From an uncultured Paracoccaceae bacterium (GTDB lineage Bacteria; Pseudomonadota; Alphaproteobacteria; Rhodobacterales; Rhodobacteraceae): a stretch of 64,000 nucleotides of DNA. The notes below the pieces were generated by a model that was not told the DNA's origin, made no database searches, and worked only from the letters and a program-made list of their open reading frames with translations. Made by a program: the position numbers and the translations under genes. How positions within the stretch are numbered: position 1 is the stretch's first letter; each line of letters begins with the position of its first letter. The stretch lies in assembly GCA_947493335.1 (NCBI GenBank), contig CANLQO010000001.1:1981502-2045501 (forward strand), given 5' to 3'. Positions 8,887 to 17,987 of this stretch are shown here, piece by piece.

Positions 8887-9909
8887 CTAGCCGCCAAACA
8901 AATCGCTTTGTCCCTTTGGCGCGTCCAGCCCCAGATGTGCCCAAGCCTTCGCCGCCAGCATCCGCCCGCGCGGTGTCCGCTGGATCAGCCCCTGCTGCAA
9001 CAGATAGGGCTCGATCACGTCCTCCAGACTGTCGCGGCTTTCTGACAGTGCCGCTGACAGCGTTTCAACACCAACCGGTCCGCCACCATAATTCTCGGCA
9101 ATCAACCGCAGATAGCGTCGATCGGCATTGTCGAGCCCCAGATCATCAACGCCCAGCCGGGTCAGCGCCCGGTCCGCGATCTGTTGCGTTACTGTTCCGT
9201 CGCCCTCGACCACCGCGAAATCCACCACGCGGCGCAACAAGCGCCCTGCGATCCGTGGCGTGCCGCGTGCGCGTCTGGCGATCTCGCGCGCACCGCCATC
9301 CTGCGCTGGCGCACCCATCAGCCTGGCACCCCGTGTCACGATCTCGTGCAATTCGTCCTGGCTGTAGAATTCCAGCCGTGTCGGAATGCCAAAGCGGTCC
9401 CGCAACGGGGTGGTCAGCAACCCCATGCGGGTTGTTGCGCCGACCAATGTGAAGGGCTGCAACTCAATCCGCACCGTGCGGGCCGCCGGACCCTCACCGA
9501 TGACCAGATCAAGCTCAAAATCCTCCAGCGCTGGGTATAGCACCTCTTCCACTGCCGGATTAAGACGGTGGATTTCGTCAATGAACAACACGTCGCGGGC
9601 TTCCAGATTTGTCAGGATCGCCGCCAGATCGCCAGCTTTGGCCAGCACTGGACCGCTGGTCATGCGGAAATTGACGCCCAGCTCGCGCGCCATGATCTGC
9701 GCCAGCGTCGTCTTGCCCAGACCGGGGGGGCCGTGAAACAGCGTGTGGTCCATCGCTTCGCCGCGCCGCCGCGCGCTTTCGATGAAAACCTTCAGATTCG
9801 CCCGCGCCGCCGCTTGCCCGATAAAGGCATCCAGCGTCTGCGGACGCAGCGCACGGTCACCGTCCTCGGCCTGCCGCTCGGGGCGCAATGTGGGATCAGG
9901 TTCGCTCAT
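8887..9909 (-). CDS. ruvB: Holliday junction branch-migration helicase RuvB
   Basis: AAA+ motor that drives branch migration of Holliday junctions with RuvA. The 340-aa protein has Walker A GPPGLGKT at residues 60-67, Walker [13 protein letters not shown], the sensor/presensor region [18 protein letters not shown], and the C-terminal winged helix ending [21 protein letters not shown]. Length is typical. It is 45 nt downstream of ruvA in the ruvC-ruvA-ruvB order common in alphaproteobacteria. Confidence 0.98.
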   Translation of the reverse strand: MSEPDPTLRPERQAEDGDRALRPQTLDAFIGQAAARANLKVFIESARRRGEAMDHTLFHGPPGLGKTTLAQIMARELGVNFRMTSGPVLAKAGDLAAILTNLEARDVLFIDEIHRLNPAVEEVLYPALEDFELDLVIGEGPAARTVRIELQPFTLVGATTRMGLLTTPLRDRFGIPTRLEFYSQDELHEIVTRGARLMGAPAQDGGAREIARRARGTPRIAGRLLRRVVDFAVVEGDGTVTQQIADRALTRLGVDDLGLDNADRRYLRLIAENYGGGPVGVETLSAALSESRDSLEDVIEPYLLQQGLIQRTPRGRMLAAKAWAHLGLDAPKGQSDLFGG

Positions 9910-9954
9910 GCGGGCTCCGTGCGAAGAAGAACGACAGGACTGCTGAGCACACCC

Positions 9955-10611
9955 CTACCCCTTTGGTGCAAGCAGCTTCAAGGCCGCGCGGATCAGCGTC
10001 GATGTATCGGCATCAGGTGCCGCCCCCATCGCCTCTGCCACGGCACCGGCAGCATCACCCGGCGCATAACCCAGATTGCCAAGAGCGCTTAACGCTTCGG
10101 CTTGCGCAGGATTGCCCTTGGGCACCGCCGGTTTGCGCACCGGTATCGGTTCATCGTCGATCACCGCATCACCGGTCGCTTCAGCCACGGTGCCGCCCAT
10201 CGCCATCACGCCGGGGGCCTTGTCTTTCAACTCCAGAATGACCTTTTGCGCCGTCTTCGGCCCGACGCCCTTGGCCTTGGCGATGGCGTTCCAGTCGCCC
10301 AGCGCAATGGCCCGGCTCACCCCGTCATCACCCAGCGTGCCAAGGATCGACATCGACGCCTTGGCGCCGATCCCCTGCACCGACATCAGCAGTCGGTGCC
10401 ATTCCTTTTCCACCAACGTGGTAAAACCGAATAGCTGCAGGTTCGTCTCTTGCACCAGCAGGTCGGTGTAAAGCGCCACCGCCTCGCCATTCGCGGGCAG
10501 ACCCGCCAACACCCGATTACTCACATAAACCACATAGCCCACACCGCGCACGTCGATCAGCACATGATCGGTGCTGCGGTATTCAAGCCGCCCCGCGATC
10601 CGGCCAATCAT
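9955..10611 (-). CDS. ruvA: Holliday junction DNA-binding protein RuvA
   Basis: Tetrameric junction-binding subunit of RuvAB. The 218-aa protein starts [20 protein letters not shown], followed by the OB-fold domain, the two helix-hairpin-helix elements ([17 protein letters not shown] and [19 protein letters not shown]) and the C-terminal UBA-like domain III that touches RuvB. The start at 10609-10611 overlaps the ruvC stop by 4 nt (ATGA); the frame is open for 37 more codons inside ruvC, which are spurious. Confidence 0.97.
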   Translation of the reverse strand: MIGRIAGRLEYRSTDHVLIDVRGVGYVVYVSNRVLAGLPANGEAVALYTDLLVQETNLQLFGFTTLVEKEWHRLLMSVQGIGAKASMSILGTLGDDGVSRAIALGDWNAIAKAKGVGPKTAQKVILELKDKAPGVMAMGGTVAEATGDAVIDDEPIPVRKPAVPKGNPAQAEALSALGNLGYAPGDAAGAVAEAMGAAPDADTSTLIRAALKLLAPKG

Positions 10612-11114
10612 GCGCTGGCCTTTGCAAGCGCGCTTGCCAGCGTGCCCGCTGATTGCAGGTGATGTGCGTGGCAAATGGCTATCGCCAAAGCATCGGCGGC
10701 ATCGGGTCCGGCCACTTTGCAACCCGGCAATTGCAGCTGCACCATATGCAGGACCTGCCGCTTGTCCGCATGGCCCACACCCACCACAGCCTTTTTGACC
10801 GCGTTGGGCGCATATTCTCCCACCCGCAGCCCGGCCTGCGCAACTGCCAGCATGGCCACGCCCCGCGCCTGACCCAGCTTGAGCGTGCCCGCGCCATCCT
10901 TGTTGACAAAGGTCTGCTCAATCGCCGCGGCATCCGGGCCATAGGTCGCCATCATGTCGGTCAAGGCCTCGTGCAAAGTCAGCAACCGGCCAGACAGATC
11001 GTCGCCGGTGCCATGACACACTCCATTGGCCACATGCGCAATACGGCTGCCCGTCACCTCGATCACGCCCCAGCCCATGTTGCGCAGGCCGGGATCAATC
11101 CCCAATACGCGCAT
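10608..11114 (-). CDS. ruvC: Crossover junction endodeoxyribonuclease RuvC
   Basis: Holliday junction resolvase. The 168-aa protein opens with [19 protein letters not shown], where Asp7 is the first catalytic carboxylate; the second acidic motif is [11 protein letters not shown], and the C-terminal [14 protein letters not shown] gives the remaining acidic residues. First gene of ruvCAB. The 138-nt gap to the divergent plus-strand gene at 11253 should hold promoters for both. Confidence 0.97.
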   Translation of the reverse strand: MRVLGIDPGLRNMGWGVIEVTGSRIAHVANGVCHGTGDDLSGRLLTLHEALTDMMATYGPDAAAIEQTFVNKDGAGTLKLGQARGVAMLAVAQAGLRVGEYAPNAVKKAVVGVGHADKRQVLHMVQLQLPGCKVAGPDAADALAIAICHAHHLQSAGTLASALAKASA

Positions 11115-11252
11115 CTCTGTCCCCTGCTCTTTCTTGTTGTTGCAACTCCACTAGCACAAAACGCGAACACCCGCCAAGCGCTTTGCGATTTGCCGGTCTG
11201 CCGCTATCGTCCCTCCATTCGTTTTTGTGTATTCAAAGTGAAAGGAACTCCA

Positions 11253-11705
11253 ATGGCCGATTTTGCCAATACCCTCACAAGCTTTCTTGTCAAAAAGGGC
11301 GTCTCGCCCGCCACCGCCGCAAGTGCCGCCAATATGGTCCTCAAGCGGGGCCAGATGAAACAGCCCTACACGCCCAATGAACTCAAACTGCTGACCGTCT
11401 TTCTGAACACGCCAGAGGCGATGGGCTTCAAAAACGGCGCAGAGGCCAGCAAGTACGGGGTCGAGCTGACAAATGCCACCGTGTCAGACCTGCGCACCGA
11501 ACAGATCAACCGCGGCGCTGCCGCCCCGGCGACACTGGGCACCGAACCCCGCCATACCGCTTACAAACCCCGCCCCGTTATCGTGACATCTTATTCGACA
11601 GCCGGGTCACCATCCGAAGATGCGGTCCGCGACATCGCAAGCGCAATTGCAAGCAATCAACCGTTGCGCACGGCAGAGGCAAAGGCCATCGCACCACAAG
11701 GATAA
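11253..11705 (+). CDS. Small soluble protein, function unknown
   Basis: A 150-aa protein I do not recognise. The ATG at 11253 follows AAAGGA with 6 nt spacing; the frame is open far upstream through the antisense of ruvC, but that is not coding. The N-terminal 90 residues look helical (MADFANTLTSFLVKKGVSPA, then LLTVFLNTPEAMGFKNGAE), and the C-terminal part from about residue 95 is Pro/Thr/Ser-rich and probably unstructured. No signal peptide, membrane segment or metal motif is visible. It is transcribed divergently from ruvC. Confidence 0.75.
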   Translation: MADFANTLTSFLVKKGVSPATAASAANMVLKRGQMKQPYTPNELKLLTVFLNTPEAMGFKNGAEASKYGVELTNATVSDLRTEQINRGAAAPATLGTEPRHTAYKPRPVIVTSYSTAGSPSEDAVRDIASAIASNQPLRTAEAKAIAPQG

Positions 11706-11811
11706 GTTCGGTCAAATCCGGCGCCGCTGGCGTCAAAAACGACACCGGATAAACCCTTTTTTCATAATGACTTAAGGTTAACTTCGCTTAAGAATTAGGC
11801 ATTCTGAAAAC

Positions 11812-11826
11812 GCATAGATGCTATGC
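11812..11826 (+). promoter_or_regulatory. Short palindrome in the DUF1127 leader
   Basis: GCATAG-atg-CTATGC is a perfect 6+6 inverted repeat 92 nt upstream of the DUF1127 start, in an AT-rich leader that contrasts with the surrounding DNA. It may be an operator or part of a promoter or leader structure; no known box is matched. Confidence 0.3.
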
Positions 11827-11917
11827 AGAAATAGCGCTGGATTTGTCTGCGCGCGCCTCCTATCTGCGGTTCATGAAGATAACGCTGCAACGCAGCAAAA
11901 ACATGAGGAGCACGGCC

Positions 11918-12124
11918 ATGGCCGCTTTTGACACCACCCGTCCTACCGCCGTGATCTCGGCTGGTTCCATCACACGTTTTGCCACCAACCTGATTGGTGC
12001 AGTGACCACCTGGAACGACGCACGCATCACGCGCAAATCCCTGTCGCAGCTCAGCGCACGCGAGCTGGATGATATCGGTCTGTCCTTTGGTGACATCGAC
12101 AACGTATCACGTCGCGCTTTCTGA
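11918..12124 (+). CDS. DUF1127 (YjiS-like) small protein
   Basis: A 68-aa protein with the DUF1127 signature in its C-terminal half: WNDARITRKSLSQLSARELD followed by DIGLSFGDI. Such short basic proteins are abundant in Rhodobacterales, and several are linked in the literature to RNA metabolism and stress responses; the function here is not shown by the sequence. The ATG at 11918 follows AGGAG with 7-8 nt spacing; the frame opens 25 codons earlier without such a site. It has its own AT-rich leader and a strong terminator right after the stop, so it is probably a monocistronic, well-expressed gene. Confidence 0.88.
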   Translation: MAAFDTTRPTAVISAGSITRFATNLIGAVTTWNDARITRKSLSQLSARELDDIGLSFGDIDNVSRRAF

Positions 12125-12147
12125 TCCCTCCCATCAGAAAATGCATT

Positions 12148-12186
12148 GGCCGCATCCGAGGAACTCGGATGCGGCCTTTCTTTTGT
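12148..12186 (+). terminator. Rho-independent terminator of the DUF1127 gene
   Basis: Perfect 13-bp stem GGCCGCATCCGAG / CTCGGATGCGGCC with a GAA loop, followed by TTTCTTTT. It begins 24 nt after the DUF1127 stop and faces the terminator at 12215-12248. Confidence 0.93.
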
Positions 12187-12214
12187 GCTGGTCATGAATG
12201 ACCATGTGGAAACG

Positions 12215-12248
12215 TGAAAAGGGCCGCAGCCCGTTGCCGGGCGCGGCC
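12215..12248 (-). terminator. Rho-independent terminator of the minus-strand gene at 12280
   Basis: Read on the minus strand: stem GGCCGCGCCCG, loop GCAA, CGGGC-T-GCGGCC (one bulged T), then CTTTTC. It follows the stop at 12280 by about 30 nt, so two converging units each have their own terminator here. Confidence 0.8.
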
Positions 12249-12279
12249 ACCATCCCCTCAGGCAAGGGATTTTCTTTTC

Positions 12280-12624
12280 TTACAGTCCGATGCTTTGCAG
12301 AACTTGCGCGACAGCGAGGGTCGCGGGGTCGGCTTGCATGATCCAGCCACCGGCCTTTTCAATCAGCGTGCCCTCGGACAGCTTGCCAACGCGTTCCGCA
12401 TAGGTGGTTTCGCCCAGGGATGCATAGATGTAGCCCTTGAACAGAAACGCCGTGCCGACCATCAGGATCAGGCCGCGAAGCGGGAATTTCGGGTTGTAGA
12501 TGCGCGGTTGCGCTTGGATCAGTCCGTTACCATCAACACGGTAAGTGACGCCATTTGCCATCCGCTGATGGCTTTTGACGATGCGGCGCAGTCTTTTCTC
12601 AAATGGTGCCTGAGCAATGCCCAT
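12280..12624 (-). CDS. Small predicted membrane protein, function unknown
   Basis: A 114-aa protein with a basic N-terminus (EKRLRRIVKSHQRMANGVTY), one hydrophobic segment at about residues 48-68 (FPLRGLILMVGTAFLFKGYI), and a soluble tail ending QADPATLAVAQVLQSIGL. The ATG at 12622-12624 follows TGGAG. I do not recognise a family. It stands alone with its own terminator, between the DUF1127 gene and prmA. Confidence 0.72.
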   Translation of the reverse strand: MGIAQAPFEKRLRRIVKSHQRMANGVTYRVDGNGLIQAQPRIYNPKFPLRGLILMVGTAFLFKGYIYASLGETTYAERVGKLSEGTLIEKAGGWIMQADPATLAVAQVLQSIGL

Positions 12625-12731
12625 GGTGTTCTCCAGCTAAAGCCCCCACTTCAACTTTTCACGAAATCCAACATCACGTCAGATTGTGGCAAAAGTTGGG
12701 CAAAGTGCTGAAACTGCGGCATTTTAACGAT

Positions 12732-13607
12732 CTACCCGGCGGATTTGATTAAAGTCAGCGTGGTCCAGTCAACAATGCTATTTCGCGCGACTTCATTAAA
12801 TCCAAAGCGTGCATAATGGGCCGCAACTTCGTCGGCCTGTTCGTTCAGAATCCCCGAGAGAATCGCATAGGCCCCATCTGCGCTGGCATTTGCCATATCG
12901 TTGGCAATCGCGATCAGCGGCCCTTTGAGGATATTGGCAAAGACCAGATCGTAGGGTGCGCGGTCCTTCAATGCGGGCGCATCAAAGCCCGGCGCAACAA
13001 TGCAATCGACCCGCCCGCTCAGCCCGTTTGCTGCCACATTTGCTGCCGCCACATCGACCGCAACCGGATCAATATCGCTGGCCACGATCGGCGCGTCGGT
13101 GACATGGGCCGCGGCCATCGCCAGCACCGCGGTTCCGCAACCAATGTCAGCCACATTGGTCTGGGGCACCCCTCCTTGCACCAGCGCATCCAACGCCAGC
13201 AAACAGCCCAGCGTCGTGCCGTGATGCCCGGTGCCAAAGGCCATGGCCGCTTCGATCAACAGCGGAATGGAGCCCTCTGGTACGTTGTCCGCGTCATGCG
13301 CGCCGTAGACAAAAAACCGCCCCGCAGGCACGGGTGGCAATTCGCGCTGCACTTTGGCGACCCAGTCCTGATCCGGCACTTCAGAGACGACAAAGTCCTT
13401 CACCCCGTGCAAAGCCGCCAGAACCGCCAGCCCCGCCTGATCCGGCGCTTCGGTGAAGTAGGCACCAACTTCCCACAGGCCCGATCCATCCTCGACCTCA
13501 AAGACGCCAATGCCGGTTGGTTCGGGATTCAGCGCCTCCAGCGCTTCGGCCAGCGCATCGGCTGTGTCCTGCCCTGTCATGGTGGTCAGCGCGGTAAAGG
13601 TGGTCAT
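12732..13607 (-). CDS. prmA: Ribosomal protein L11 methyltransferase PrmA
   Basis: SAM-dependent enzyme that trimethylates ribosomal protein L11. The 291-aa protein has the substrate-recognition N-terminal domain to about residue 110, a linker, then the Rossmann methyltransferase domain with AFGTGHHGTTLGCLLALD, motif I VADIGCGTAVLAMAAA, and LVFANILKGPLIAIA (the NxLxxxL-type motif near the active site). I chose the ATG at 13605-13607 because GGAG lies 8 nt upstream; a GTG at 13614-13616 is in frame and would add three residues. Confidence 0.95.
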   Translation of the reverse strand: MTTFTALTTMTGQDTADALAEALEALNPEPTGIGVFEVEDGSGLWEVGAYFTEAPDQAGLAVLAALHGVKDFVVSEVPDQDWVAKVQRELPPVPAGRFFVYGAHDADNVPEGSIPLLIEAAMAFGTGHHGTTLGCLLALDALVQGGVPQTNVADIGCGTAVLAMAAAHVTDAPIVASDIDPVAVDVAAANVAANGLSGRVDCIVAPGFDAPALKDRAPYDLVFANILKGPLIAIANDMANASADGAYAILSGILNEQADEVAAHYARFGFNEVARNSIVDWTTLTLIKSAG

Positions 13608-13706
13608 CGGGGTCACTCCATCAGGTTGCCCCGCGCCTATGGGTTCAGCCGCAATTCGTCAATCATCTGACTGCGCAACGTTCCCCAGACCGCCAAAATC
13701 CACAGG

Positions 13707-14174
13707 CTAATCGCCCGGGATCGTGACTGACCCGACAATATGCGATTGGCGCAGTGGCATCGCCTTGTACATGACCTCGACACCTGTGGTGGCAATCCCT
13801 TCACCGGTCATCCCGTCGAACCTGCCGGTGCCAGCGACGATGGTCCAGGTGTTCGCCGCCCCCTGATTGCCTGCTTTCCAACGCATGGTGAATGTATCCT
13901 CGCCCTCTCCGAAGACGCAGACACCTTCGATGGTGTTCACACCGTCTTGCGCCCCAAAGCCACCGCCGACACAACGCGCAGGACCCTCTTCCAGTGGGCC
14001 TTCGACGACTTCAAAATAGCCGCGATTGTCTTGTGTGTAGTAAACGCTGTCGCGCAGATGAAAGTATTCTTGATTGATCGGGTAGACGTTATTGATCTCA
14101 ATACGCTCTTGCGCGGTGGCCGCACCCCACATCAGGATGCTGGCCACCGCGAAAATATATCGTGAAGGTTTCAT
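13707..14174 (-). CDS. Predicted periplasmic protein, function unknown
   Basis: A 155-aa protein with a signal peptide (MKPSRYIFAVASILMWGAAT, cut near AQE). The mature part holds two cysteines (RCVGGGFG and GVCVFGEG) that could pair. The pattern FTMRWKAGNQGAANTWTIVA followed by GTGRFDGMTGEG resembles beta-rich secreted proteins of the allene-oxide-cyclase-like barrel type; that resemblance is only a guess. GAGGAG precedes the ATG. It is monocistronic or cotranscribed with prmA. Confidence 0.75.
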   Translation of the reverse strand: MKPSRYIFAVASILMWGAATAQERIEINNVYPINQEYFHLRDSVYYTQDNRGYFEVVEGPLEEGPARCVGGGFGAQDGVNTIEGVCVFGEGEDTFTMRWKAGNQGAANTWTIVAGTGRFDGMTGEGIATTGVEVMYKAMPLRQSHIVGSVTIPGD

Positions 14175-14274
14175 GGGTGATCTCCTCGTCTGCCAATCCT
14201 AGCGGAAAACGGCAAATCTGGACATCTTTTTGACGCCAATCACAGCGACCGGCGGTCGGCGTCAGATAGGTTTG

Positions 14275-14919
14275 TCAAACGACGCCAATCGGACAGGTCA
14301 CTCCGGTTCCACCAATCCCGCAATATCCATTCGGGTTTTTGGCCAGATACTGCTGGTGATAGTCCTCGGCATAGTAATAGTCCGGCGCATCAACAATCTC
14401 GGTCGTGATGGCCCCGTAACCGGCCTTGGACAGACGTGGTGCAAAGGCCGCCTTGCTTGCCTCTGCTGCCTCTTTTTGCGCGTCGGTGTAGGTGTAGATA
14501 CCGGACCGGTACTGCGTCCCCCGGTCATTGCCCTGCCGCATGCCTTGGGTGGGGTCATGCCCTTCCCAGAACACCTGCAACAGCGCCTCATAGCTGATCT
14601 TGGCGGGGTCAAAGACCACGCGCACGACCTCATTATGGCCGGTCTTGCCGGTGCAGACCTCTTCATAGGTGGCATTGGGGGTATAGCCCCCCGCATAGCC
14701 GACGGAGGTTGAATGAACCCCGTCCAGTTTCCAGAACATGCGTTCCACGCCCCAGAAACAGCCCATGCCGAACATCGCGACCTCCATGCCCTCGGGCAGA
14801 TCCTTCAGCGGTGTGCCCAGCACGAAATGAGTTTCAGCAGTCGGGATTGCGGCGCTGCGCCCCGGCAGGGCGGCGTCAGCGTCAATCATGTCGGACTTGT
14901 CGCGGAACAGGGAAAACAT
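14275..14919 (-). CDS. msrA: Peptide methionine sulfoxide reductase MsrA
   Basis: Repairs oxidised methionine by reducing methionine-S-sulfoxide. The 214-aa protein contains the catalytic GCFWG with Cys54, the conserved GYAGG and [12 protein letters not shown] segments, and C-terminal resolving cysteines ([12 protein letters not shown]). Start: of two ATGs, the one at 14917-14919 has AAGGAG 6 nt upstream, while the one at 14925 abuts that ribosome site directly and is unlikely. It lies 51 nt downstream of the MFS transporter gene. Confidence 0.96.
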   Translation of the reverse strand: MFSLFRDKSDMIDADAALPGRSAAIPTAETHFVLGTPLKDLPEGMEVAMFGMGCFWGVERMFWKLDGVHSTSVGYAGGYTPNATYEEVCTGKTGHNEVVRVVFDPAKISYEALLQVFWEGHDPTQGMRQGNDRGTQYRSGIYTYTDAQKEAAEASKAAFAPRLSKAGYGAITTEIVDAPDYYYAEDYHQQYLAKNPNGYCGIGGTGVTCPIGVV

Positions 14920-14970
14920 CAGCATCTCCTTGGCTAGGTCACTGTGATATAAGACCGCGCGCGCGGCTTT

Positions 14971-16200
14971 CTACTCTGCCGGGGCCGCGATCACGGGATT
15001 GAGACGTGTCTCATGTCCCTTGACCGGATGGCGCGGGATCAGCAAGGCCAGCAGGAAGGATACCGTCGCCATCCCCGCCGCCAACAGGAATACGGCACCC
15101 GGCGACGTCAACCACAGATAGCCCAACAGCGCAGGCAGAAAGACCGCCGCGATGTGGTTGATGGTAAATGCGACGGCAGCGGTTGGTGCAATATCACCCG
15201 GATCGGCAATCTTCTGGAAATAAGTCTTGAGCGCCAGCGCCAGCGCAAAGAACACGTGATCCAGCACATAAAGGGCGGCGGCGATCACCACGCCCCAGCT
15301 AAAGAAATACAGCCCGCCGTAGCACAGGAAGATCACGGCAAGCCCGGCATATTCAAACAGCAACGCGCGTTGTTCGCCAAAAAGCGTCACAACCCGCCCC
15401 ATCAGCGGGGCCGCAACAATATTCGTCACAAGCGTGATCAGGTAAAGCGCCGTGACCTCATGCACCTGAAAGCCGAACTTTTCGACCATCATGAAGCCTG
15501 CAAAAACCACAAAAATCTGCCGCCGCGCACCGGCCATGAATTGCAGCGCGTAATACAGCCAGTAACGGCGGCGCAGCACAAAGGTCTTCAATTGCGGATG
15601 CGGAGCCTCGAACTGCGGATAGGCGAAAAGGCAAAAGACCGCGATTGCCACGGTGATCCCGCCGGACACCATATAGACAAAGGCGTATGACAGGCCCAGC
15701 GCCTCCCAGGTGAGCACGATGAGCACATAGGCAACGAAGGTCGCGGCTGACCCGGCGGCCATCAGCCAGCCGATCATCTGCGGTGCGCGCGCCTTTTCGA
15801 GCCATTGCAGCTGCAATGATTGGTTCACGGTCTCATAATAGTGAAACCCGATGGACGACAGCATCGTCAGCGTCAGGATCCCGCCCATCGACGGGAAATA
15901 GGCCGTAATCGCCGTGGCCGCACCCAGCATCACCAATGACACCAGACCGAGAACCTGTTCACGAATGAAAATGATCAGCGCGATGACACCGATGGCGAAA
16001 AAGCCCGGTATTTCGCGCACGGTATGCAGCCAGCCAATGTCAGAGCCATCAAAGCCCGCCACTTCGATCACGAAGTTATTCAACAGGGCCGACCATGTGT
16101 TGAACGCAATCGGCATCGCCAGCGCCATCAGAAACAGCAGCGTCACTGGCCTGCGCCAGAACGGCAGGCTTTGGGCATCTGAAAGGCGAACAATCCTCAT
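14971..16200 (-). CDS. MFS-type transporter, substrate unknown
   Basis: A 409-aa inner-membrane protein with about 12 hydrophobic segments, which I assign to the major facilitator superfamily by length and topology. A basic loop (LKTFVLRRRYWLYYALQF) lies midway at about residues 200-220, as expected between the two six-helix halves. It ends with a short cytoplasmic tail (ETRLNPVIAAPAE). No substrate motif is recognisable. The ATG follows GGCGGAGAC. It is 27 nt downstream of the flavin monooxygenase-like gene, so both are probably in one transcript with msrA. Confidence 0.85.
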   Translation of the reverse strand: MRIVRLSDAQSLPFWRRPVTLLFLMALAMPIAFNTWSALLNNFVIEVAGFDGSDIGWLHTVREIPGFFAIGVIALIIFIREQVLGLVSLVMLGAATAITAYFPSMGGILTLTMLSSIGFHYYETVNQSLQLQWLEKARAPQMIGWLMAAGSAATFVAYVLIVLTWEALGLSYAFVYMVSGGITVAIAVFCLFAYPQFEAPHPQLKTFVLRRRYWLYYALQFMAGARRQIFVVFAGFMMVEKFGFQVHEVTALYLITLVTNIVAAPLMGRVVTLFGEQRALLFEYAGLAVIFLCYGGLYFFSWGVVIAAALYVLDHVFFALALALKTYFQKIADPGDIAPTAAVAFTINHIAAVFLPALLGYLWLTSPGAVFLLAAGMATVSFLLALLIPRHPVKGHETRLNPVIAAPAE

Positions 16201-16227
16201 GTCTCCGCCTTACGCCTCTGGATCGGA

Positions 16228-17343
16228 TTAGGCGAGCGAAAATGCCTCGGCGGCCTGCACGGCGATGGCCTGCGCCTCTTGTCCAGTGGTAAAAAGTTGA
16301 CCGTCGGGCGAGACCCGGAAAGAACAGAAATAGAGGCCCCGCTGCCCGGTCTCCGCGCCACTGACGCGCGGTTTGCCGTCATCATCAAGCGCGGGGCTGT
16401 CGCCCAACAAAGGCCGCAGGTCGACCTGATAACCCGTGGCGGCAATGATCGTGTCAAAGGGGGCCACCGATCCGTCGGAAAATTGCACCTGTAGACCATC
16501 CAGTTGCGCAATGCCCGGCTTGACCACGATCTGCCCTGCCTTGATCGCACCCAATGTGCCCACATCAATCAGCGGAATGCGCCCATCCTCGATGACCCGC
16601 GCGCCGGGGCCTTTGCCGCTGGATTGCAGACCATAGTCTTCGGGCCGCCCGATCACCATGCGTAGGACCGGTGCGGTCAGCACATCAGCAACCTTATAGC
16701 CCAAAAGCTTGCTCAGCAGTCCGAAAGAGGTGATGGGCATCCTAAACAGTTCTTTGGGCAGGATATTGACCGGCCCGCGCTGGGACAGGGTCACATCGGC
16801 ACCGCCCTGCACCAGATCAACTGCAATATCGCCGCCCGAATTGCCAAAACCCACAACAAGCACCTTTTGCCCGGCATAGTCCTTGGCATTCCGGTAGGCG
16901 CTGGAATGCAGGATCGGCCCGTCAAAGTGACCCGGCCAATCGGGCATTTTCGGCGTCCCGTTCAGCCCTGTCGCGATGACGACAACCTCTGCCGCGTCTG
17001 TCCCGTGGTCATGCGACACGGTCCAGCCGTCATCCGTCTGTGCCACATCGGTCACCGTCACGCCAAAGCGCGGCGTGATCCGGTGATGTTGGGCGTAATC
17101 CTCCAGATATGTGATGACAGCAGCCCGCGATGGATAGCGCCCCGCGCTCGCCGGAAAGGCCAGTCCGGGCAGTCCGGATCGCCCCCGCGCCGTGTGCAGC
17201 CGCAGACAGTCATAATGCCCGCGCCAACTGCTGGCGACGTCGCTAGCGCGCTCCAGTACATCAACCGCAAAGCCCTTGCTCATCATGGCCGCTGCCGCGG
17301 CCAATCCCGCCGGTCCGGCCCCAATCACGATGGCTTTGGGCAT
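16228..17343 (-). CDS. Flavin-dependent monooxygenase-like oxidoreductase
   Basis: A 371-aa FAD/NAD(P)H enzyme. It shows an N-terminal FAD Rossmann motif (VIGAGPAGLAAAA, residues 6-18), the class B flavin monooxygenase fingerprint F-x-G-x3-H-x3-Y at residues 140-150 (FDGPILHSSAY), a second NADPH-binding Rossmann motif (VVGFGNSGGDIA, about 163-174) and the ATGY motif near the end. This fits the FMO/YUCCA-like group; the substrate cannot be inferred. The start at 17343 follows AAGGAGG; the frame is open 10 codons upstream. It is divergent from the universal stress protein gene and upstream of an MFS transporter. Confidence 0.88.
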   Translation of the reverse strand: MPKAIVIGAGPAGLAAAAAMMSKGFAVDVLERASDVASSWRGHYDCLRLHTARGRSGLPGLAFPASAGRYPSRAAVITYLEDYAQHHRITPRFGVTVTDVAQTDDGWTVSHDHGTDAAEVVVIATGLNGTPKMPDWPGHFDGPILHSSAYRNAKDYAGQKVLVVGFGNSGGDIAVDLVQGGADVTLSQRGPVNILPKELFRMPITSFGLLSKLLGYKVADVLTAPVLRMVIGRPEDYGLQSSGKGPGARVIEDGRIPLIDVGTLGAIKAGQIVVKPGIAQLDGLQVQFSDGSVAPFDTIIAATGYQVDLRPLLGDSPALDDDGKPRVSGAETGQRGLYFCSFRVSPDGQLFTTGQEAQAIAVQAAEAFSLA

Positions 17344-17424
17344 CTCAACCTCCTTGACCTGCATCAAGGCCAACGCCCCGAAGCCCGGCTAGGATGATGG
17401 CATAATCCAAGGAAAGGAAAGCCC

Positions 17425-17871
17425 ATGTTTTCGAAAATCCTGATCGGCGTCGATGGCTCTGACCCGGCACTTCATGCCCTCAAAGCCGCCTGCGAATTGG
17501 CCCGGATGTGCGATGCGGCGATCTATCTCGCCCATATCCCGCACCCCGAAACCGTCGCCTTCGCAACAGGGGCCGTGGCGGGCTACCACATGGTCACCAC
17601 CATGCCGGATGAAAAAACCGTGCAAGCGGCTGCAGACAAGATCATCGCAGCGGCCACCGATGTGGTGACCCAAGCAGGCTGCACCGTCGCGGACAGCATT
17701 ACCGAGCGCGGCGACCCCGGCGACAAAGTGCTTGAGATCGCGGCCCGTATTGACGCCGACCTGATCGTCACCGGTCGGCGGGGCCTTGGCAATATCGCGG
17801 GCCTGATCCTGGGCAGCACCTCGCAGCGCATCACCCATCACGCACCCTGTGCTGTGCTTTCGGTGCCATAA
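17425..17871 (+). CDS. Universal stress protein (UspA family)
   Basis: A 148-aa single-domain UspA protein. It begins FSKILIGVDGSDPALHALKA and ends with the ATP-binding motif GRRGLGNIAGLILGSTSQ (G-x2-G-x9-GS), so it is probably an ATP-binding member. A good ribosome site (GGAAAGGAAA) precedes the ATG. It is likely expressed under stress by analogy with the family; no specific operator is seen. A small hairpin at 17891-17907 follows but lacks a T-run. Confidence 0.93.
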   Translation: MFSKILIGVDGSDPALHALKAACELARMCDAAIYLAHIPHPETVAFATGAVAGYHMVTTMPDEKTVQAAADKIIAAATDVVTQAGCTVADSITERGDPGDKVLEIAARIDADLIVTGRRGLGNIAGLILGSTSQRITHHAPCAVLSVP

Positions 17872-17987
17872 AGCACTGCCGTCAGTCCGCCCTGCCGTCA
17901 CGGCAGGCGCGGGCCTAACCAGTTTGCCATCATTTTGCCTAAATCTTGTTTCAAAAGTGACGTGCTCAACACATCTGGGGAAAGATC

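Noticed and set aside
17891..17907. Hairpin CCTGCCG-tca-CGGCAGG after the universal stress gene as a terminator
   Set aside because: Only a 3-nt loop and no T-run; noted but not called.
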